Part shown: positions 1-8,305 of the stretch, one piece after another
Numbering within the stretch: the stretch's first letter is position 1
How the letters are laid out: each line of letters begins with the position of its first letter
Origin: Myxococcales bacterium
GTDB taxonomy: Bacteria > Myxococcota_A > Polyangia > Polyangiales > Polyangiaceae
Reading direction: 5' to 3'
Assembly: GCA_012514535.1 (NCBI GenBank)
Contig: JAAZAA010000015.1
Coordinates: forward strand, 1-45,225
Length of the DNA stretch: 45,225 bases
Translations under genes and position numbers: made by a program
Notes under the pieces: generated by a model
What the model was told of the DNA's origin: nothing
Seen by the model: only the letters and a program-made list of their open reading frames with translations
The model's database searches: none

Positions 1-90
1 GCCATGCGCAAGCTCCTCAGCGCCATGCTCAGCGTCGCGCGCTCCGGCAAGCCCTTCGAACCGAGGCTTCCCGAAGCGCCGACCGCATGA
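1..90 (+). pseudogene. 3' end of an IS110-family transposase (partial at window edge)
   Basis: An open frame enters from the left edge and stops at a TGA at 88-90. Its last residues begin AMRKLLSAML and continue with SGKPFEP. This matches the C-terminal signature of IS110/IS116/IS902-type DEDD transposases, which typically end with a CMRKLL or AMRKLL motif followed by a G-x-P-[FW] motif. Only 29 residues are visible, so I cannot tell whether the element is intact outside the window or a relic. I see no terminal inverted repeat after the stop, which agrees with IS110 elements usually lacking them. The alternative is an unrelated short C-terminus, but the order of conserved residues makes IS110 the better call. 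Confidence 0.6.
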
Positions 91-120
91 CGTTTTCCCT
101 TGCGTGGGCATCCCGGTATC

Positions 121-999
121 TCAGAAGTGCAAGCCGAGCACCAGTGAGCCCTGGAGGCTCAAACCGACGCTCGAGCCATCCGCGGCATAGGCGGCGCCGC
201 CCGGCGCGCCGGCGACCCCAGGACGTGAGAGGATGAGTAGATCTGCGCCCAGCTGCGGCCCCACGGAGAAGGTGTCGCTGAGGTGGTAGTCGAACCCGAG
301 CGCCATCCGCACGTCCACGCCACGGATCTGCAACGCGTCCGCGCCCGCGGTGGCCTCCTGGCGCGCCGCGTCGATGGAAGTGAGGGTCACGTAACCTGCG
401 CCGACGTTCACGTAGGGCTCGAAGTTGCCATAGGGGATGCGGAACCCCGCCTCCCCGAGGAGCGACCAGAGATCGAACTCACTGAAGACTCCGTAGCGGA
501 AGCGCGCGCCGACGGTGAAGTAGAGCAGCCGCACCCCGGCGCCTCCCCCGAAGCTCAACCCGCTCTGCGTCGGATCCAACACGGGCGCACCGGCGGCCTC
601 TGGCGTGGGCAGGAGGCCGCTGTCGCTCAACGCGCCGAGGTCGACGTACTGATACCCGACCTCGGCGTTGAGCCACACGAACTGCAAGCCGCGGCCCGAG
701 TCCTCTTCCTCCGCACGCGCGAGATCCTGCTCCACCGCGTTGGGGGCCGCGTCTTCTTCCTGCAGCGCGCCCGGTGGACGCAGGCCGCCGGCTTCGAGGT
801 TCGTGGGGGGCGGCGAGGAGTGCTGCGGCGACTGCTGAGCTCCCGGGGGCGACGGGTATCCGTAGTAGGGACCCGCGTGGAGCGGAGGCGCTTGCGAGGC
901 TCCGGCGGTGCCTTGAGGTGCCTGAGCCCAGGCCAACGCCGGGCAGACGGAGAGCCCGACGACTCCGAACAGCAGACCTTTCGCGGCTGGGCTGCGCAT
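121..999 (-). CDS. Outer-membrane beta-barrel protein
   Basis: This 292-residue protein has a clear signal peptide (residues 1-25, hydrophobic core GLLFGVVGLSV, cleavage after AWA). A Pro/Gln/Ser-rich linker runs to about residue 90, and the rest shows alternating short glycine- and aromatic-containing strands as in 8-stranded outer-membrane barrels. It ends in a phenylalanine (VLGLHF), the usual C-terminal signal for BAM-assisted barrel insertion. I chose the ATG at 997-999 because the signal peptide starts there; the open frame runs 43 codons further upstream but that part looks non-coding. It is probably a single-gene unit, separated by 164 bp from the next minus-strand gene. No specific ligand or function can be assigned. 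Confidence 0.75.
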   Translation of the reverse strand: MRSPAAKGLLFGVVGLSVCPALAWAQAPQGTAGASQAPPLHAGPYYGYPSPPGAQQSPQHSSPPPTNLEAGGLRPPGALQEEDAAPNAVEQDLARAEEEDSGRGLQFVWLNAEVGYQYVDLGALSDSGLLPTPEAAGAPVLDPTQSGLSFGGGAGVRLLYFTVGARFRYGVFSEFDLWSLLGEAGFRIPYGNFEPYVNVGAGYVTLTSIDAARQEATAGADALQIRGVDVRMALGFDYHLSDTFSVGPQLGADLLILSRPGVAGAPGGAAYAADGSSVGLSLQGSLVLGLHF

Positions 1000-1163
1000 G
1001 GGCGGCACGATACCTTGTCCGGCCCGCTGGAAGCCACAGTTACGCGGGGGCCGCTGCGAGGCGCTTCGCCGTCCTCGATACCTATGCGCAGGCGCGCCCG
1101 TCGTCTCGGGCGAGGCTTTCGCGAGCACCGGAGCGGAGCGAGATCGGCGGGCGTCCTAGTCCG

Positions 1164-2066
1164 TTAGGATTCCGGCAATGGGCGCTTCGCGGCTACCTCG
1201 GTGGCGCGCGCCAATAGTCGATCGGCGCCGAGCTCCCCGCAGAGCGCCTCCAGGGCCTCCCGACGGGGCCCCGCCCAGCTCAGCGCGGCTAGCTCCTCTG
1301 CCTGCGGCGCGTCCCGGCGGAGCGTCGCCAAGCGGCGATACAGGAGCACCTCTTCCTCACGCTGCACCAGCTCCCGGACCAGGCTCGCCGCACCCCGAAC
1401 GGAGATGTCCCACGCGGCGGGGTCCCGGGGGATGGCCTCGAGGTGCCCATAGCGGGCGAGCACCAGCGCGGCGGAGCGCGCGCCCCAGCGCGGCACACCG
1501 GGGATCCCGTCCGCCGTGTCACCCACGAGCGCCAGGTAGTCGGGTACGGACTCCGGGGGCACACCGAGCTTCTCGCGAACGCCCTCCTCGTCGTAGACGC
1601 GATCGCGCATGCGGTCCCAGGTGACGACCCGTTCCCCGCGCACGCACTGGAGCAGATCCTTGTCCGGTGAGCAGATCACGATCCGCGAAGCGGACTCCCC
1701 GAAGCGGGACGCCGCCGTCGCCAGAGCGTCGTCCGCTTCGAACTCGAGCATGCGCCAGGTGACGAAGCCCAGCGCCTCGCTCAGCTGCTCCACGATCGGG
1801 AACTGCGCCCACAGCAGCGGATCGATCCCCTCGCCCGTCTTGTAGCCAGGGAACAGGTCGTTGCGGAACGACTCGATCACCGTGTCGAAGGCGATCCCCA
1901 CGTGCGTCGCCCCGTCCACCTCCACCAACCGCAGCAAGCTCGAGGCGACCCCGAGCGCGGCGCCCACCTCCCGTCCGTCGGGCGCCTGGCGCGCGGGCGC
2001 GCCGTAAAACGCCCGGAAGAGCTCGTAGGTGCCATCCACCAGGTGCACTTGGGGACCGCTCTGCAT
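1164..2066 (-). CDS. 5'-3' exonuclease of the PolA N-terminal / FEN family
   Basis: The 300-residue protein is a stand-alone 5'-3' exonuclease domain like the N-terminal part of DNA polymerase I. Visible motifs are the N-terminal VHLVDGTYELFRAFYG with the first metal-binding Asp, FEADDALATAA, SPDKDLLQ, and the helix-hairpin-helix segment LVGDTADGIPGVPRWG. These supply the acidic residues that bind two magnesium ions in the family. Expected roles are flap and primer removal or nucleic-acid repair in the cytoplasm. It lies 33 bp downstream of egtB on the same strand, so it may be read with the ergothioneine genes, although no functional link is known. No polymerase domain follows, so it is not a truncated PolA; many bacteria carry such a short paralogue. 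Confidence 0.85.
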   Translation of the reverse strand: MQSGPQVHLVDGTYELFRAFYGAPARQAPDGREVGAALGVASSLLRLVEVDGATHVGIAFDTVIESFRNDLFPGYKTGEGIDPLLWAQFPIVEQLSEALGFVTWRMLEFEADDALATAASRFGESASRIVICSPDKDLLQCVRGERVVTWDRMRDRVYDEEGVREKLGVPPESVPDYLALVGDTADGIPGVPRWGARSAALVLARYGHLEAIPRDPAAWDISVRGAASLVRELVQREEEVLLYRRLATLRRDAPQAEELAALSWAGPRREALEALCGELGADRLLARATEVAAKRPLPES

Positions 2067-2099
2067 CGGCGACCACCCTGCGGCCCCGTAGCCGCCCGG

Positions 2100-3377
2100 T
2101 CAAGCGTCGCGGACGAGCCGCACCCCGAGGCAGGGTTGTCGCACGTGGGGCTCGTACCAGTTGCGAAAGGTGACGCGCGCGTTGCTGGGCGCCGTGAGCC
2201 AGGAGCCCCCGCGAGCCACCCGATGTCGCGCCCCGAACCAGGGGGCGCTGTACTCCGCATAACGCCCCGGGACGAAGCCCGGGTAGGGCGCGAAGTGGTC
2301 GGCGACCCACTCCCAGACGCCGCCACACAGGTCCTCGATCCCGCTCGGCGACGCGCCCCGCGGGTGCGCACCCAGGGCCGCGCAGTCCCCGGAGCATCGC
2401 CCCAGATCCGCCCGCCCCACCTCGAAGGAGGGCCCCCACGGGTAACGCCGTTTGTCGCGAGCGTCGCTCGCCGCGCGCTCCCACTCCGCCTCCGTCGGCA
2501 GCCGCGCGCCCTGGCTCCGCGCGTAAGCGTCTGCCTCGTACCAGCTCACGTGGGCGACGGGCCGCGCGCCGCCCGCCAGGGTGGGCCCACACAGGGCACG
2601 TCGATACCAGCGGCCGTCGGCGGAGCGCTCCCAATGCCCGGGGGCGACGACGCCGTGGTGCGTCCGCCAGCTCCACCCTTCCGGAGACCACCACTCCCGT
2701 CGCTCGTACCCTCCGGCGTGCATCCAACCGAGCCACTCCGCCTCGCTGACGGGGTGCCGCCGCATCAGGAAGGGATCGATGTGCACTTCGTGAGCCTCGT
2801 GCTCGTTGTCCCACGCGTCCTCGTCGACGTCCTTCTGGAGGGCGCTCTCGGTGTCGGACGCGTCCCCGCGCGGCGCGCCGAGGCGAAAGGTCCCACCCTC
2901 GACCGGGATCCACGGGCCGTCGGCGATCTCCGGGAGCTCGGATTCGATGGGTGACTCCGTCGGACCGACCGGCTCGACGTAGAGTCGCCCGAGCAGGCGA
3001 ACGCACAGCACGATCTCGACGTGTTGTCGTTCGTGGTTGTCCGCGAGCCGCGCTGCCCGCTCGAACTGCGGCTCTCCACGGTGGCGCGAGCGAGCGAGCT
3101 CCATCGCCTCGTCCACCTGCTCGACGTAGGAGCGCAGGCGCCGCGCGTCGGGGAGACGGGTCCCCCGCGCGCCTTTCCTGCTCCGGAAGGTGTCGAACAA
3201 CGCGTCGAACTCCGGCGCCAGAGGAGGGAGGCCTCCGACCTCCCGCAGCACCCAGCGCTCCCGCTGCCAGGCGGCGTGCCCCAGGTGCCAACCGATCGGA
3301 GAGAAGTCGACGTGGAACTGCTGGCGCAGCGTCACGTCGTCGAGATCCGCGACCACCGGGGCGATCCGATCGCTCAT
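2100..3377 (-). CDS. egtB: Ergothioneine biosynthesis sulfoxide synthase EgtB
   Basis: EgtB is a non-haem iron enzyme that joins trimethylhistidine (hercynine) to gamma-glutamylcysteine or cysteine using oxygen, forming the sulfoxide. The 425-residue length fits the family (about 430). The N-terminal DinB-like half carries WHLGHAAWQRE (a candidate iron His near residue 34) and NHERQHVE, the HxxxH iron motif. The C-terminal half is a formylglycine-generating-enzyme-type domain with PTEAEWERAA, GGVWEWVADHF and RGGSWLT. The start ATG (3375-3377) shares one base with the egtC stop (TGATG), indicating translational coupling. With egtC next door, the gamma-glutamylcysteine-using (actinobacterial-type) route is likely (inference). 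No egtA or egtE is seen in the window. Confidence 0.9.
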   Translation of the reverse strand: MSDRIAPVVADLDDVTLRQQFHVDFSPIGWHLGHAAWQRERWVLREVGGLPPLAPEFDALFDTFRSRKGARGTRLPDARRLRSYVEQVDEAMELARSRHRGEPQFERAARLADNHERQHVEIVLCVRLLGRLYVEPVGPTESPIESELPEIADGPWIPVEGGTFRLGAPRGDASDTESALQKDVDEDAWDNEHEAHEVHIDPFLMRRHPVSEAEWLGWMHAGGYERREWWSPEGWSWRTHHGVVAPGHWERSADGRWYRRALCGPTLAGGARPVAHVSWYEADAYARSQGARLPTEAEWERAASDARDKRRYPWGPSFEVGRADLGRCSGDCAALGAHPRGASPSGIEDLCGGVWEWVADHFAPYPGFVPGRYAEYSAPWFGARHRVARGGSWLTAPSNARVTFRNWYEPHVRQPCLGVRLVRDA

Positions 3378-4240
3378 CACGCCCTCACATGGACGACGCG
3401 CGGAGCGCCGACCTCGAGGGGCGCCCAGCCCGTCTCGAGATCCAGCGGCTCCGAGGCGAAGGTCCACCCGTCCGCCGCGCTGCGAACGTAGAGGGACGGA
3501 GGGCTCCCCCCGACGGCGATCCGCTGCACGACGAGGCTCGTCCGCACGCCGTCGTTCGCCCCGGCGTCCACCGACCCCCCAGCGGGCCCCTCCCCTGGCG
3601 TCGCACCTTCGCTCTCTCGAACGGCCAGCGGATCCGAGACGGCTCGCTCCACGAGCGCCGCCGCGATCAACGCCACCCCGCCGGCCTCCTCCGTCAAGGC
3701 GAGGAGGCGCCGCGTGGCCCCCTCCAGGGCCACGGCCGCGCGGCGCTCGCCCGGCTCCGCGCGCAGCCACTCATCCACGACCAGCGCGAAGTAGTGCTCC
3801 GAGTCCGTCTCGCCCCGGACACAGGCGTAGGCCTCGTCTCCGAGCGACCGTCGCAAGCGACGCTGGATGGACTCACGAAAAGGCTTCACGTAGCCGTTGT
3901 GCAGAAAGCAAAGCGGACCGTGGACGAAGGGCTGGGTGTTCGCGAGAGCATGGCTGAGGGGATCGGTGGCACTACGAACGGCAGCCATCAGGCAGGAAGA
4001 AGAGATCGTCCGCCCCAACCCGAAGCGGTTCGCGTCCGCCCAGATGGGGAGCGAGCTGCGATACACGCAGGGTTCCAGCTCGCCTCGTAGATACCAGGCG
4101 CAGCCCCAGCCATCGGCGTTGACCACGGCGCCCTGCATCTCCCGCGGCGCCCAACTCTGGCGCTCCAGGCCGTGGGGCGAGCCGTCGACGAGCGCGCGCA
4201 GCTTCGAACCGGTCCCCACGTACCCCGCCATCCGACACAT
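3377..4240 (-). CDS. egtC: Ergothioneine pathway glutamine amidotransferase-type hydrolase EgtC
   Basis: EgtC is a class II (Ntn) amidohydrolase that removes the gamma-glutamyl group from gamma-glutamyl-hercynylcysteine sulfoxide. The protein should start at the ATG at 4238-4240 rather than four codons upstream. This puts the catalytic cysteine at position 2 (MCRMAGYVG), as needed for N-terminal nucleophile processing. Other family motifs are NADGWGCAWY, the FLHNGYV segment and GETDSEHYFAL. At 287 residues it is longer than mycobacterial EgtC (about 230); the extra length includes a Gly/Ala-rich insert after the ALVERAVSD segment. It is the first gene of a minus-strand pair with egtB and is divergent from egtD, with about 130 bp between starts that must hold both promoters. 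Confidence 0.88.
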   Translation of the reverse strand: MCRMAGYVGTGSKLRALVDGSPHGLERQSWAPREMQGAVVNADGWGCAWYLRGELEPCVYRSSLPIWADANRFGLGRTISSSCLMAAVRSATDPLSHALANTQPFVHGPLCFLHNGYVKPFRESIQRRLRRSLGDEAYACVRGETDSEHYFALVVDEWLRAEPGERRAAVALEGATRRLLALTEEAGGVALIAAALVERAVSDPLAVRESEGATPGEGPAGGSVDAGANDGVRTSLVVQRIAVGGSPPSLYVRSAADGWTFASEPLDLETGWAPLEVGAPRVVHVRA

Positions 4241-4372
4241 GAGGTCCAGCATAGCGCCGCGACGCCGCCGAGCTGCCGCCCTCGAAACGTGCGACGCGCG
4301 GGCGCCTCATGGACCGGCGCGCCGCTCGACCGACGGAGGCACCCTGCGTCTCGGAGCGGGACGAGCCACGCC

Positions 4373-5395
4373 ATGACGGGATCGAGCAGCGCCCACTGGG
4401 CGAATCAGCGGTTTCGGATTGCGGTCTTGGGCCGGCCGACCTCTGCCCTCGCGGTCGACGTGCTCCACGGCCTGCGCGCCACCCCCAAACATCTGCCCCC
4501 GAAGTATTTCTACGACGACCGGGGCTCCGAGCTCTTCGAGCGGATCTGCGAGACGGACGAGTACTATCAGACGCGCGCCGAGCTCGCGTTGCTCGAACGA
4601 GCCGCGCCGATGCTGCTCGCGGAGGCCGCACCCGCCGATCTCATCGAGCTCGGCAGCGGCGGACCGCGCAAGGCCCGCGTCCTGCTGCGCGCCGCGGAGC
4701 AGCTGGGAGCTCACCCCCGCTACATCCCCTTCGACGTGAGCGAGGGGGCGCTCCGCAAGAGCGCCGAGGTGCTGCTCCGGGAGTTTCCTTGGCTCGAGGT
4801 CCACGGCACCCTCGGCGACTACGATCACCACCTGCACGCCCTGCCCCGGGGACGACGCCGGCTCTTCGCGTTCCTCGGAGGCACGATCGGCAACTTCGAA
4901 GCCGACGCCGCGCGCTCGTTCCTGAGCACCGTCCGGCGCGCCATGTCACCGGGCGACCACCTCCTGTTGGGGACCGATCTCGTCAAGGACGCAGAGGTGC
5001 TCCACCGCGCCTACAACGACGCCGCGGGCTACACCGAGGCGTTCAACAAGAACGTGCTCACGGTCATCAACCGTGAGCTCGGCGCGAGCTTCGATCCGGA
5101 CGCGTTCCGTCACGTCGCCTTCTTCGACGCCGAGCGCAGGCAGATCGAGATGCACTTGGAGGCGCTGCGAGCGCTGAGCGTGCGCATCGAGGCGCTCGAC
5201 CTGGACGTCCACTTCGAGGCGGGCGAGCGGCTGCGCACCGAGATCAGCCGCAAGTTCGATCGGGCCGCCGTGACGCAGATGCTCGCGGACGCGGGGCTCT
5301 CGCTCCGTGCCTGGTACGAGAGCCCCTGGGACGAGGGCCCCCGGAACGAGAACCCCGCGCGCGGCTTCGGACTCTCCGTGAGTCAGCTCCTCTGA
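4373..5395 (+). CDS. egtD: L-histidine N(alpha)-methyltransferase EgtD
   Basis: EgtD uses three S-adenosylmethionine molecules to convert histidine to hercynine, the first step of ergothioneine synthesis. The 340-residue protein has the family order: LPPKYFYDDRGSELFERI near the N-terminus, the SAM-binding motif LIELGSGGPRKA, FDVSEGALRKSAE, FAFLGGTIGNFE, and a C-terminal histidine-binding part ending in RGFGLSVSQLL. I chose the ATG at 4373; the open frame extends 67 codons upstream but reads as intergenic arginine-rich sequence. It is transcribed divergently from egtCB, so the three ergothioneine genes form one locus split into two units. The product is a cytoplasmic thiol/thione antioxidant. 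Confidence 0.92.
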   Translation: MTGSSSAHWANQRFRIAVLGRPTSALAVDVLHGLRATPKHLPPKYFYDDRGSELFERICETDEYYQTRAELALLERAAPMLLAEAAPADLIELGSGGPRKARVLLRAAEQLGAHPRYIPFDVSEGALRKSAEVLLREFPWLEVHGTLGDYDHHLHALPRGRRRLFAFLGGTIGNFEADAARSFLSTVRRAMSPGDHLLLGTDLVKDAEVLHRAYNDAAGYTEAFNKNVLTVINRELGASFDPDAFRHVAFFDAERRQIEMHLEALRALSVRIEALDLDVHFEAGERLRTEISRKFDRAAVTQMLADAGLSLRAWYESPWDEGPRNENPARGFGLSVSQLL

Positions 5396-5602
5396 CGTCC
5401 ACGGGGTCCTGGGCGACGACACCGCGTCGCGCCCCCCGATGCGCGTCAGTCGAGAGCTCGTCCTCCCCCCTCCCCGGCGCCCGCGCGCTGACACCGGCGT
5501 CCCTGCGCCCCCTCCTGGAGCCAGCAAACGGCGGCCCAGGGGTTGCGTCCGCGGCGAGCGCAGAGGAACAATGGGGCCCTCCGTTCTCCCAGGACCCCCA
5601 CG

Positions 5603-5854
5603 ATGCGCTCTCACCGTCTTCCGTTCGCCCTCGGCGCCCTGGGCGTCGCCGTCGCCGTCGCTAGCTGCACCCTCATCACGGACGTGGATCGCAGCCGGAT
5701 CCCCGACGACGCGACGGGCGGCAGCGCTGGCGCGAGCACGGGCGGTCGCTCCCCGGCCAGCGGCGGCGAAGGGGGCGAGGTCGCCACCGGAGGGACCGAC
5801 AGTCAGGGCGGCGCCGCCGGAGAAGGCGGCATGGGCGGGACCAGCGGGAGCTGA
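5603..5854 (+). CDS. Small Gly/Ser-rich lipoprotein
   Basis: This 83-residue protein has a lipoprotein signal peptide (hydrophobic ALGALGVAVAVASC with the lipidated cysteine at residue 22) followed by TLITDVDRSRIPDD. The rest is a low-complexity tail of glycine, serine, alanine and threonine with GG-x-G repeats. From memory, short CTLITDVDRS-type lipoproteins with Gly-rich spacers occur in Polyangia genomes, often as the N-terminus of larger surface proteins. Here the frame simply stops after the spacer, so it could be a truncated version of such a protein. I used the ATG at 5603 because it begins the signal peptide. Function unknown. Confidence 0.6.
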   Translation: MRSHRLPFALGALGVAVAVASCTLITDVDRSRIPDDATGGSAGASTGGRSPASGGEGGEVATGGTDSQGGAAGEGGMGGTSGS

Positions 5855-5890
5855 GCCGAGGCGCGCAGCGCGCCAGGAGGCGGAGCCTCA

Positions 5891-6041
5891 GGCGCCCCAC
5901 GGAGCGCGCAGCGCCGCACGAGCGCGACGCAACGACGCCCTCGAGGTGCCCCACGAAGCGCGCAGCGCCGCCGAGCATGACGCAACGACGCCCTCGAGGC
6001 GCCGCACGCAGCGCGGCGCCACACGAGCGACGCCAACGCGC
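5891..6041. repeat. Tandem repeat, unit about 54 bp, roughly 2.8 copies
   Basis: Two adjacent units (about 5892-5946 and 5948-5999) share GCGCGCAGCGCCGC and the block ACGCAACGACGCCCTCGAGG. A third, shorter and more diverged unit follows to about 6041 (CGCCGCACGCAGCGC, then GAGCGACGCCAACGCGCC). The array sits in the convergent gap between a lipoprotein gene and a cytochrome-like gene and has no credible reading frame. Confidence 0.7.
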
Positions 6042-6060
6042 CACGCCGCGCGGGCCCACG

Positions 6061-6107
6061 GCGGCGCCTCAGGAAACCGCGCGGCGCCTCAGGAAACCGT
6101 GCGGCGC
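6061..6107. repeat. 20-bp direct repeat overlapping a stop codon
   Basis: The unit GCGGCGCCTCAGGAAACCGC at 6061-6080 is repeated at 6081-6100 with one change at the last base, and the start of a third copy follows. The second copy contains the stop codon and the last codons of the minus-strand gene ending at 6089. A one-unit slip would therefore alter or re-use its C-terminal codons while keeping a stop. Confidence 0.8.
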
Positions 6108-6655
6108 CGCACCAACAAACCGAGCCCCAGCACCGTGAGCACGGCGGCGATGGGCCCCAGGGGGCTCACCGCCCCGCGTGGCTCCACCCGGGCCCCACAT
6201 CCGTAGCGCACGTCGAGGGCGCAGATGTCCCCTGCCCCCTCCACGTTGGGATCGTGCCCCTGGAGCAGCTCGTCCACGTCGCTCACGCCATCCCCATCCG
6301 TGTCCGGTGCATCGGCGGACTGATCGGCGGCGAGGGCGCGGATCGCGGTGCGCAAGCCGGACGTGTTCATCCCCGGGACCTTCAGCGTGTTCACGAAGGG
6401 CTGCGACGCCGTGCCCGCTCGCCCCGGGTTGGTGGTGTGGCACAGGGTGCACTGCGGCACGCAGGGCGTGCCGAGCTCGTCCTGGATTGCCGTGGGGTAG
6501 TCCGGCGACGCCAGCGCCCCCGGCGCCAGGAAGAGCACGGCAGCGGAGACGGCCACGCGGACGGGGCGGGCGCGACGGGTGCGATCGACGCCGGCGCGCG
6601 CCTCGGCTGCGCGGTGCACCGAGGTTCCTTGCGAAGAAGCGATTGTGCGGCTCAT
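6089..6655 (-). CDS. CxxCH-motif protein with a calcium-repeat and C-terminal anchor (MYXO-CTERM-like)
   Basis: The 188-residue protein has an N-terminal export signal (about residues 33-50) and one haem-binding-type motif CTLCH (69-73). A thrombospondin type-3 / dockerin-like calcium loop DTDGDGVSDVDE follows at 118-129. The C-terminus has two cysteines (145, 153), a hydrophobic stretch (about 165-182) and then RRR. That last arrangement (Cys, membrane segment, Arg cluster) resembles the MYXO-CTERM sorting tail, which would place the protein at the cell surface. The n-region before the signal core is long (about 30 residues), so the true start could be internal. Its start lies 10 bp after the stop of the next upstream gene, so the two are an operon. 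A c-type cytochrome role is inferred only from one motif. Confidence 0.7.
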   Translation of the reverse strand: MSRTIASSQGTSVHRAAEARAGVDRTRRARPVRVAVSAAVLFLAPGALASPDYPTAIQDELGTPCVPQCTLCHTTNPGRAGTASQPFVNTLKVPGMNTSGLRTAIRALAADQSADAPDTDGDGVSDVDELLQGHDPNVEGAGDICALDVRYGCGARVEPRGAVSPLGPIAAVLTVLGLGLLVRRRTVS

Positions 6656-6665
6656 GACGACGACC

Positions 6666-7988
6666 TCAGAGGTAGAAGTGCAGTTGGCCCAGGAGGGTTA
6701 GAGGCTCGTTCTGCCGTGACACGAGGTCGAGACGCATCTCGAACTGCTGGGCGAAGAACCAATCCAGGCTCACCCATCCGCCGAGCTTCGGCTCGCCCTG
6801 GCCCGGCCCCGCGAGGGGCGCACCCGTGAGCACGGAGCGCCCTTCGTCGAGCACCTCGCCGGTGAGCAGGAAGTGCAACCCCTGCACGATCTCGTAGTCG
6901 GCCTGCACGAAACCGACGAACCCGGCCTCCGCGTTCGTGCGGAACAACATGTTCGCCTCGAACATCACCGCGAGCTGATGCAGCGGTGCCCAGCGCCCCA
7001 TGATGCCGTGCGCCTGGCGCAGGACGTTCTCCTCGCCGGTGAAGCGATCGATGCTCGCGCTCGTCACCTTGCTGCTGACGCCCACGGCGACGTTGTTCGA
7101 CGCCACGCCCTCGACGTAGGCGGCGTAGCCTCGTTCGCGCACCTCAGAGGGATGAATTTGGTAGTTGCCCGCGATGCCCATGATCTCGGCACGCAGCTTC
7201 TGACCGACGTAAGCCAGCGCCACACCGTGCTGCTGGTCCGACTCTCGGTCGGTCATGGTGCTCTCACGCACCCACATCGTGTGTTCGGGGATGCGTAGGC
7301 CGAAGGGGAGGTTCATCCTCCCCGCGCGCAGGGTGAAGGACTCCGCGAAGTCGACGCCCACCCAGTGGGTGCGGGAGATGAGGTTCAGCTCCTCCCCTTG
7401 GCCGGTCGTGACCTGCGCCGCGCGCGCGTGAGGGGAGCCGACCTTCACCCGGGAGATCCCTCCGCTCGCCGAGGCGCGGAACGCACCGAACTGCACCTGG
7501 CCGTACAGGTCCGCTTGCATCACCGGCACCAGAGAGTTCTTGCGCCCCTCCGCCGTCGGCCGATACACGTTCAGGTTCCGGTACGTGCCGCTGAGCAGGA
7601 GCCACTCCGGCGGCTCCCAAAGACCCCACAGGACGCCGGTGGTCGGCTCGCCCAACGAATCGCCGGGCCCCGCTGCCTCATCCTCGCCGTCCTCGTCTCC
7701 ACCCTGGGTGGCTCCCGAGTCACCTCCGTAATGCATTCTCAAGAGCAAGTCGCCTTGAGCGCGCCCGTAGGCGGTGAGCAACTCGCCACCGCTGGGATCG
7801 GCGTGACAGGTACCGCAGGCCGTATACGAATGCCGAATCATCCACGCATAAGCGTGCGCCGACTCGGACCACGACCAGACTACGCAGGATACGGCCAGGG
7901 CCAAAAGGAGCTTGGGAGCGAACCAAGCTCGACGCCCGTTTCCGCCAGACATGGGGCGGAGCATGCTTGCAGTCGCAACGTAGGTCAA
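6666..7988 (-). CDS. Exported protein: N-terminal CxxCH motif followed by an outer-membrane barrel-like domain
   Basis: The 440-residue frame has a signal peptide (hydrophobic PKLLLALAVSCVVW, cleavage after AHA near residue 46). A single haem-type motif lies in YTACGTCHADPSGG (58-62) and is followed directly by LLTAYGRAQG. The remainder shows alternating strands and turns with repeated short motifs (FTLRAGRMNLPFGLRIPEH, WVSLDWFFAQQFEMRLDLV), as in porin-like barrels, and it ends in FYL. The given start is a TTG with GTGAGG six bases upstream; ATGs at 7964 and 7952 are alternatives that give a tighter signal peptide. It is co-transcribed with the CTLCH protein downstream. I read it as an outer-membrane barrel with a small periplasmic haem head; the electron-transfer role is inference. 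Confidence 0.75.
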   Translation of the reverse strand: MTYVATASMLRPMSGGNGRRAWFAPKLLLALAVSCVVWSWSESAHAYAWMIRHSYTACGTCHADPSGGELLTAYGRAQGDLLLRMHYGGDSGATQGGDEDGEDEAAGPGDSLGEPTTGVLWGLWEPPEWLLLSGTYRNLNVYRPTAEGRKNSLVPVMQADLYGQVQFGAFRASASGGISRVKVGSPHARAAQVTTGQGEELNLISRTHWVGVDFAESFTLRAGRMNLPFGLRIPEHTMWVRESTMTDRESDQQHGVALAYVGQKLRAEIMGIAGNYQIHPSEVRERGYAAYVEGVASNNVAVGVSSKVTSASIDRFTGEENVLRQAHGIMGRWAPLHQLAVMFEANMLFRTNAEAGFVGFVQADYEIVQGLHFLLTGEVLDEGRSVLTGAPLAGPGQGEPKLGGWVSLDWFFAQQFEMRLDLVSRQNEPLTLLGQLHFYL

Positions 7989-8265
7989 CGCGCCTCACGT
8001 CGAAATGGCGGCCTCCGGGACGCTCCCCAGATGGGAGTAGGATGTGAGAGCAGCGCCTCCAGTGACGCGGTGAGGATCCACCGTGACGCGGCACGGCGCC
8101 CCGACACGAATCCGCTACGCACGACACGATGACCCGCAGGACCAGCTCATGGCTCCGCGCGTCACGATGCGAGTCGCAGCGCACCCGTGGTCGCCGCTGG
8201 GCCATCGACAAAATGCGAGCGGCGCTCCCCGCGAACCGGCAAGGCCGTGGACAGCACCGCTCGTC
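7989..8265. other. Gene-free stretch upstream of the CxxCH/barrel gene
   Basis: No frame here has plausible coding character. The only local structure is a partial direct repeat (GTGACGCGG at about 8061 and 8091). The promoter of the minus-strand pair ending at 6089 should lie near 8000-8080, but I cannot name a confident -35/-10. Confidence 0.4.
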
Positions 8266-8294
8266 TCGTCGAGCCCTCGAGGAGGGCTCGACGA
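8266..8294 (-). terminator. Strong hairpin after the YceI gene
   Basis: A perfect 12-bp stem (8266-8277 with 8283-8294) closes a 5-nt loop 12 bp downstream of the YceI stop codon. No T-tract follows on the minus strand, so it may act as a 3'-end stabiliser or a U-tract-less terminator. Confidence 0.5.
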
Positions 8295-8305
8295 TGGTCG
8301 AAGGC

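Noticed and set aside
1519-3291. 590-codon minus-strand frame overlapping the exonuclease and egtB
   Set aside because: It covers two well-supported genes in another frame and is almost all Arg/Ala/Gly/Pro.
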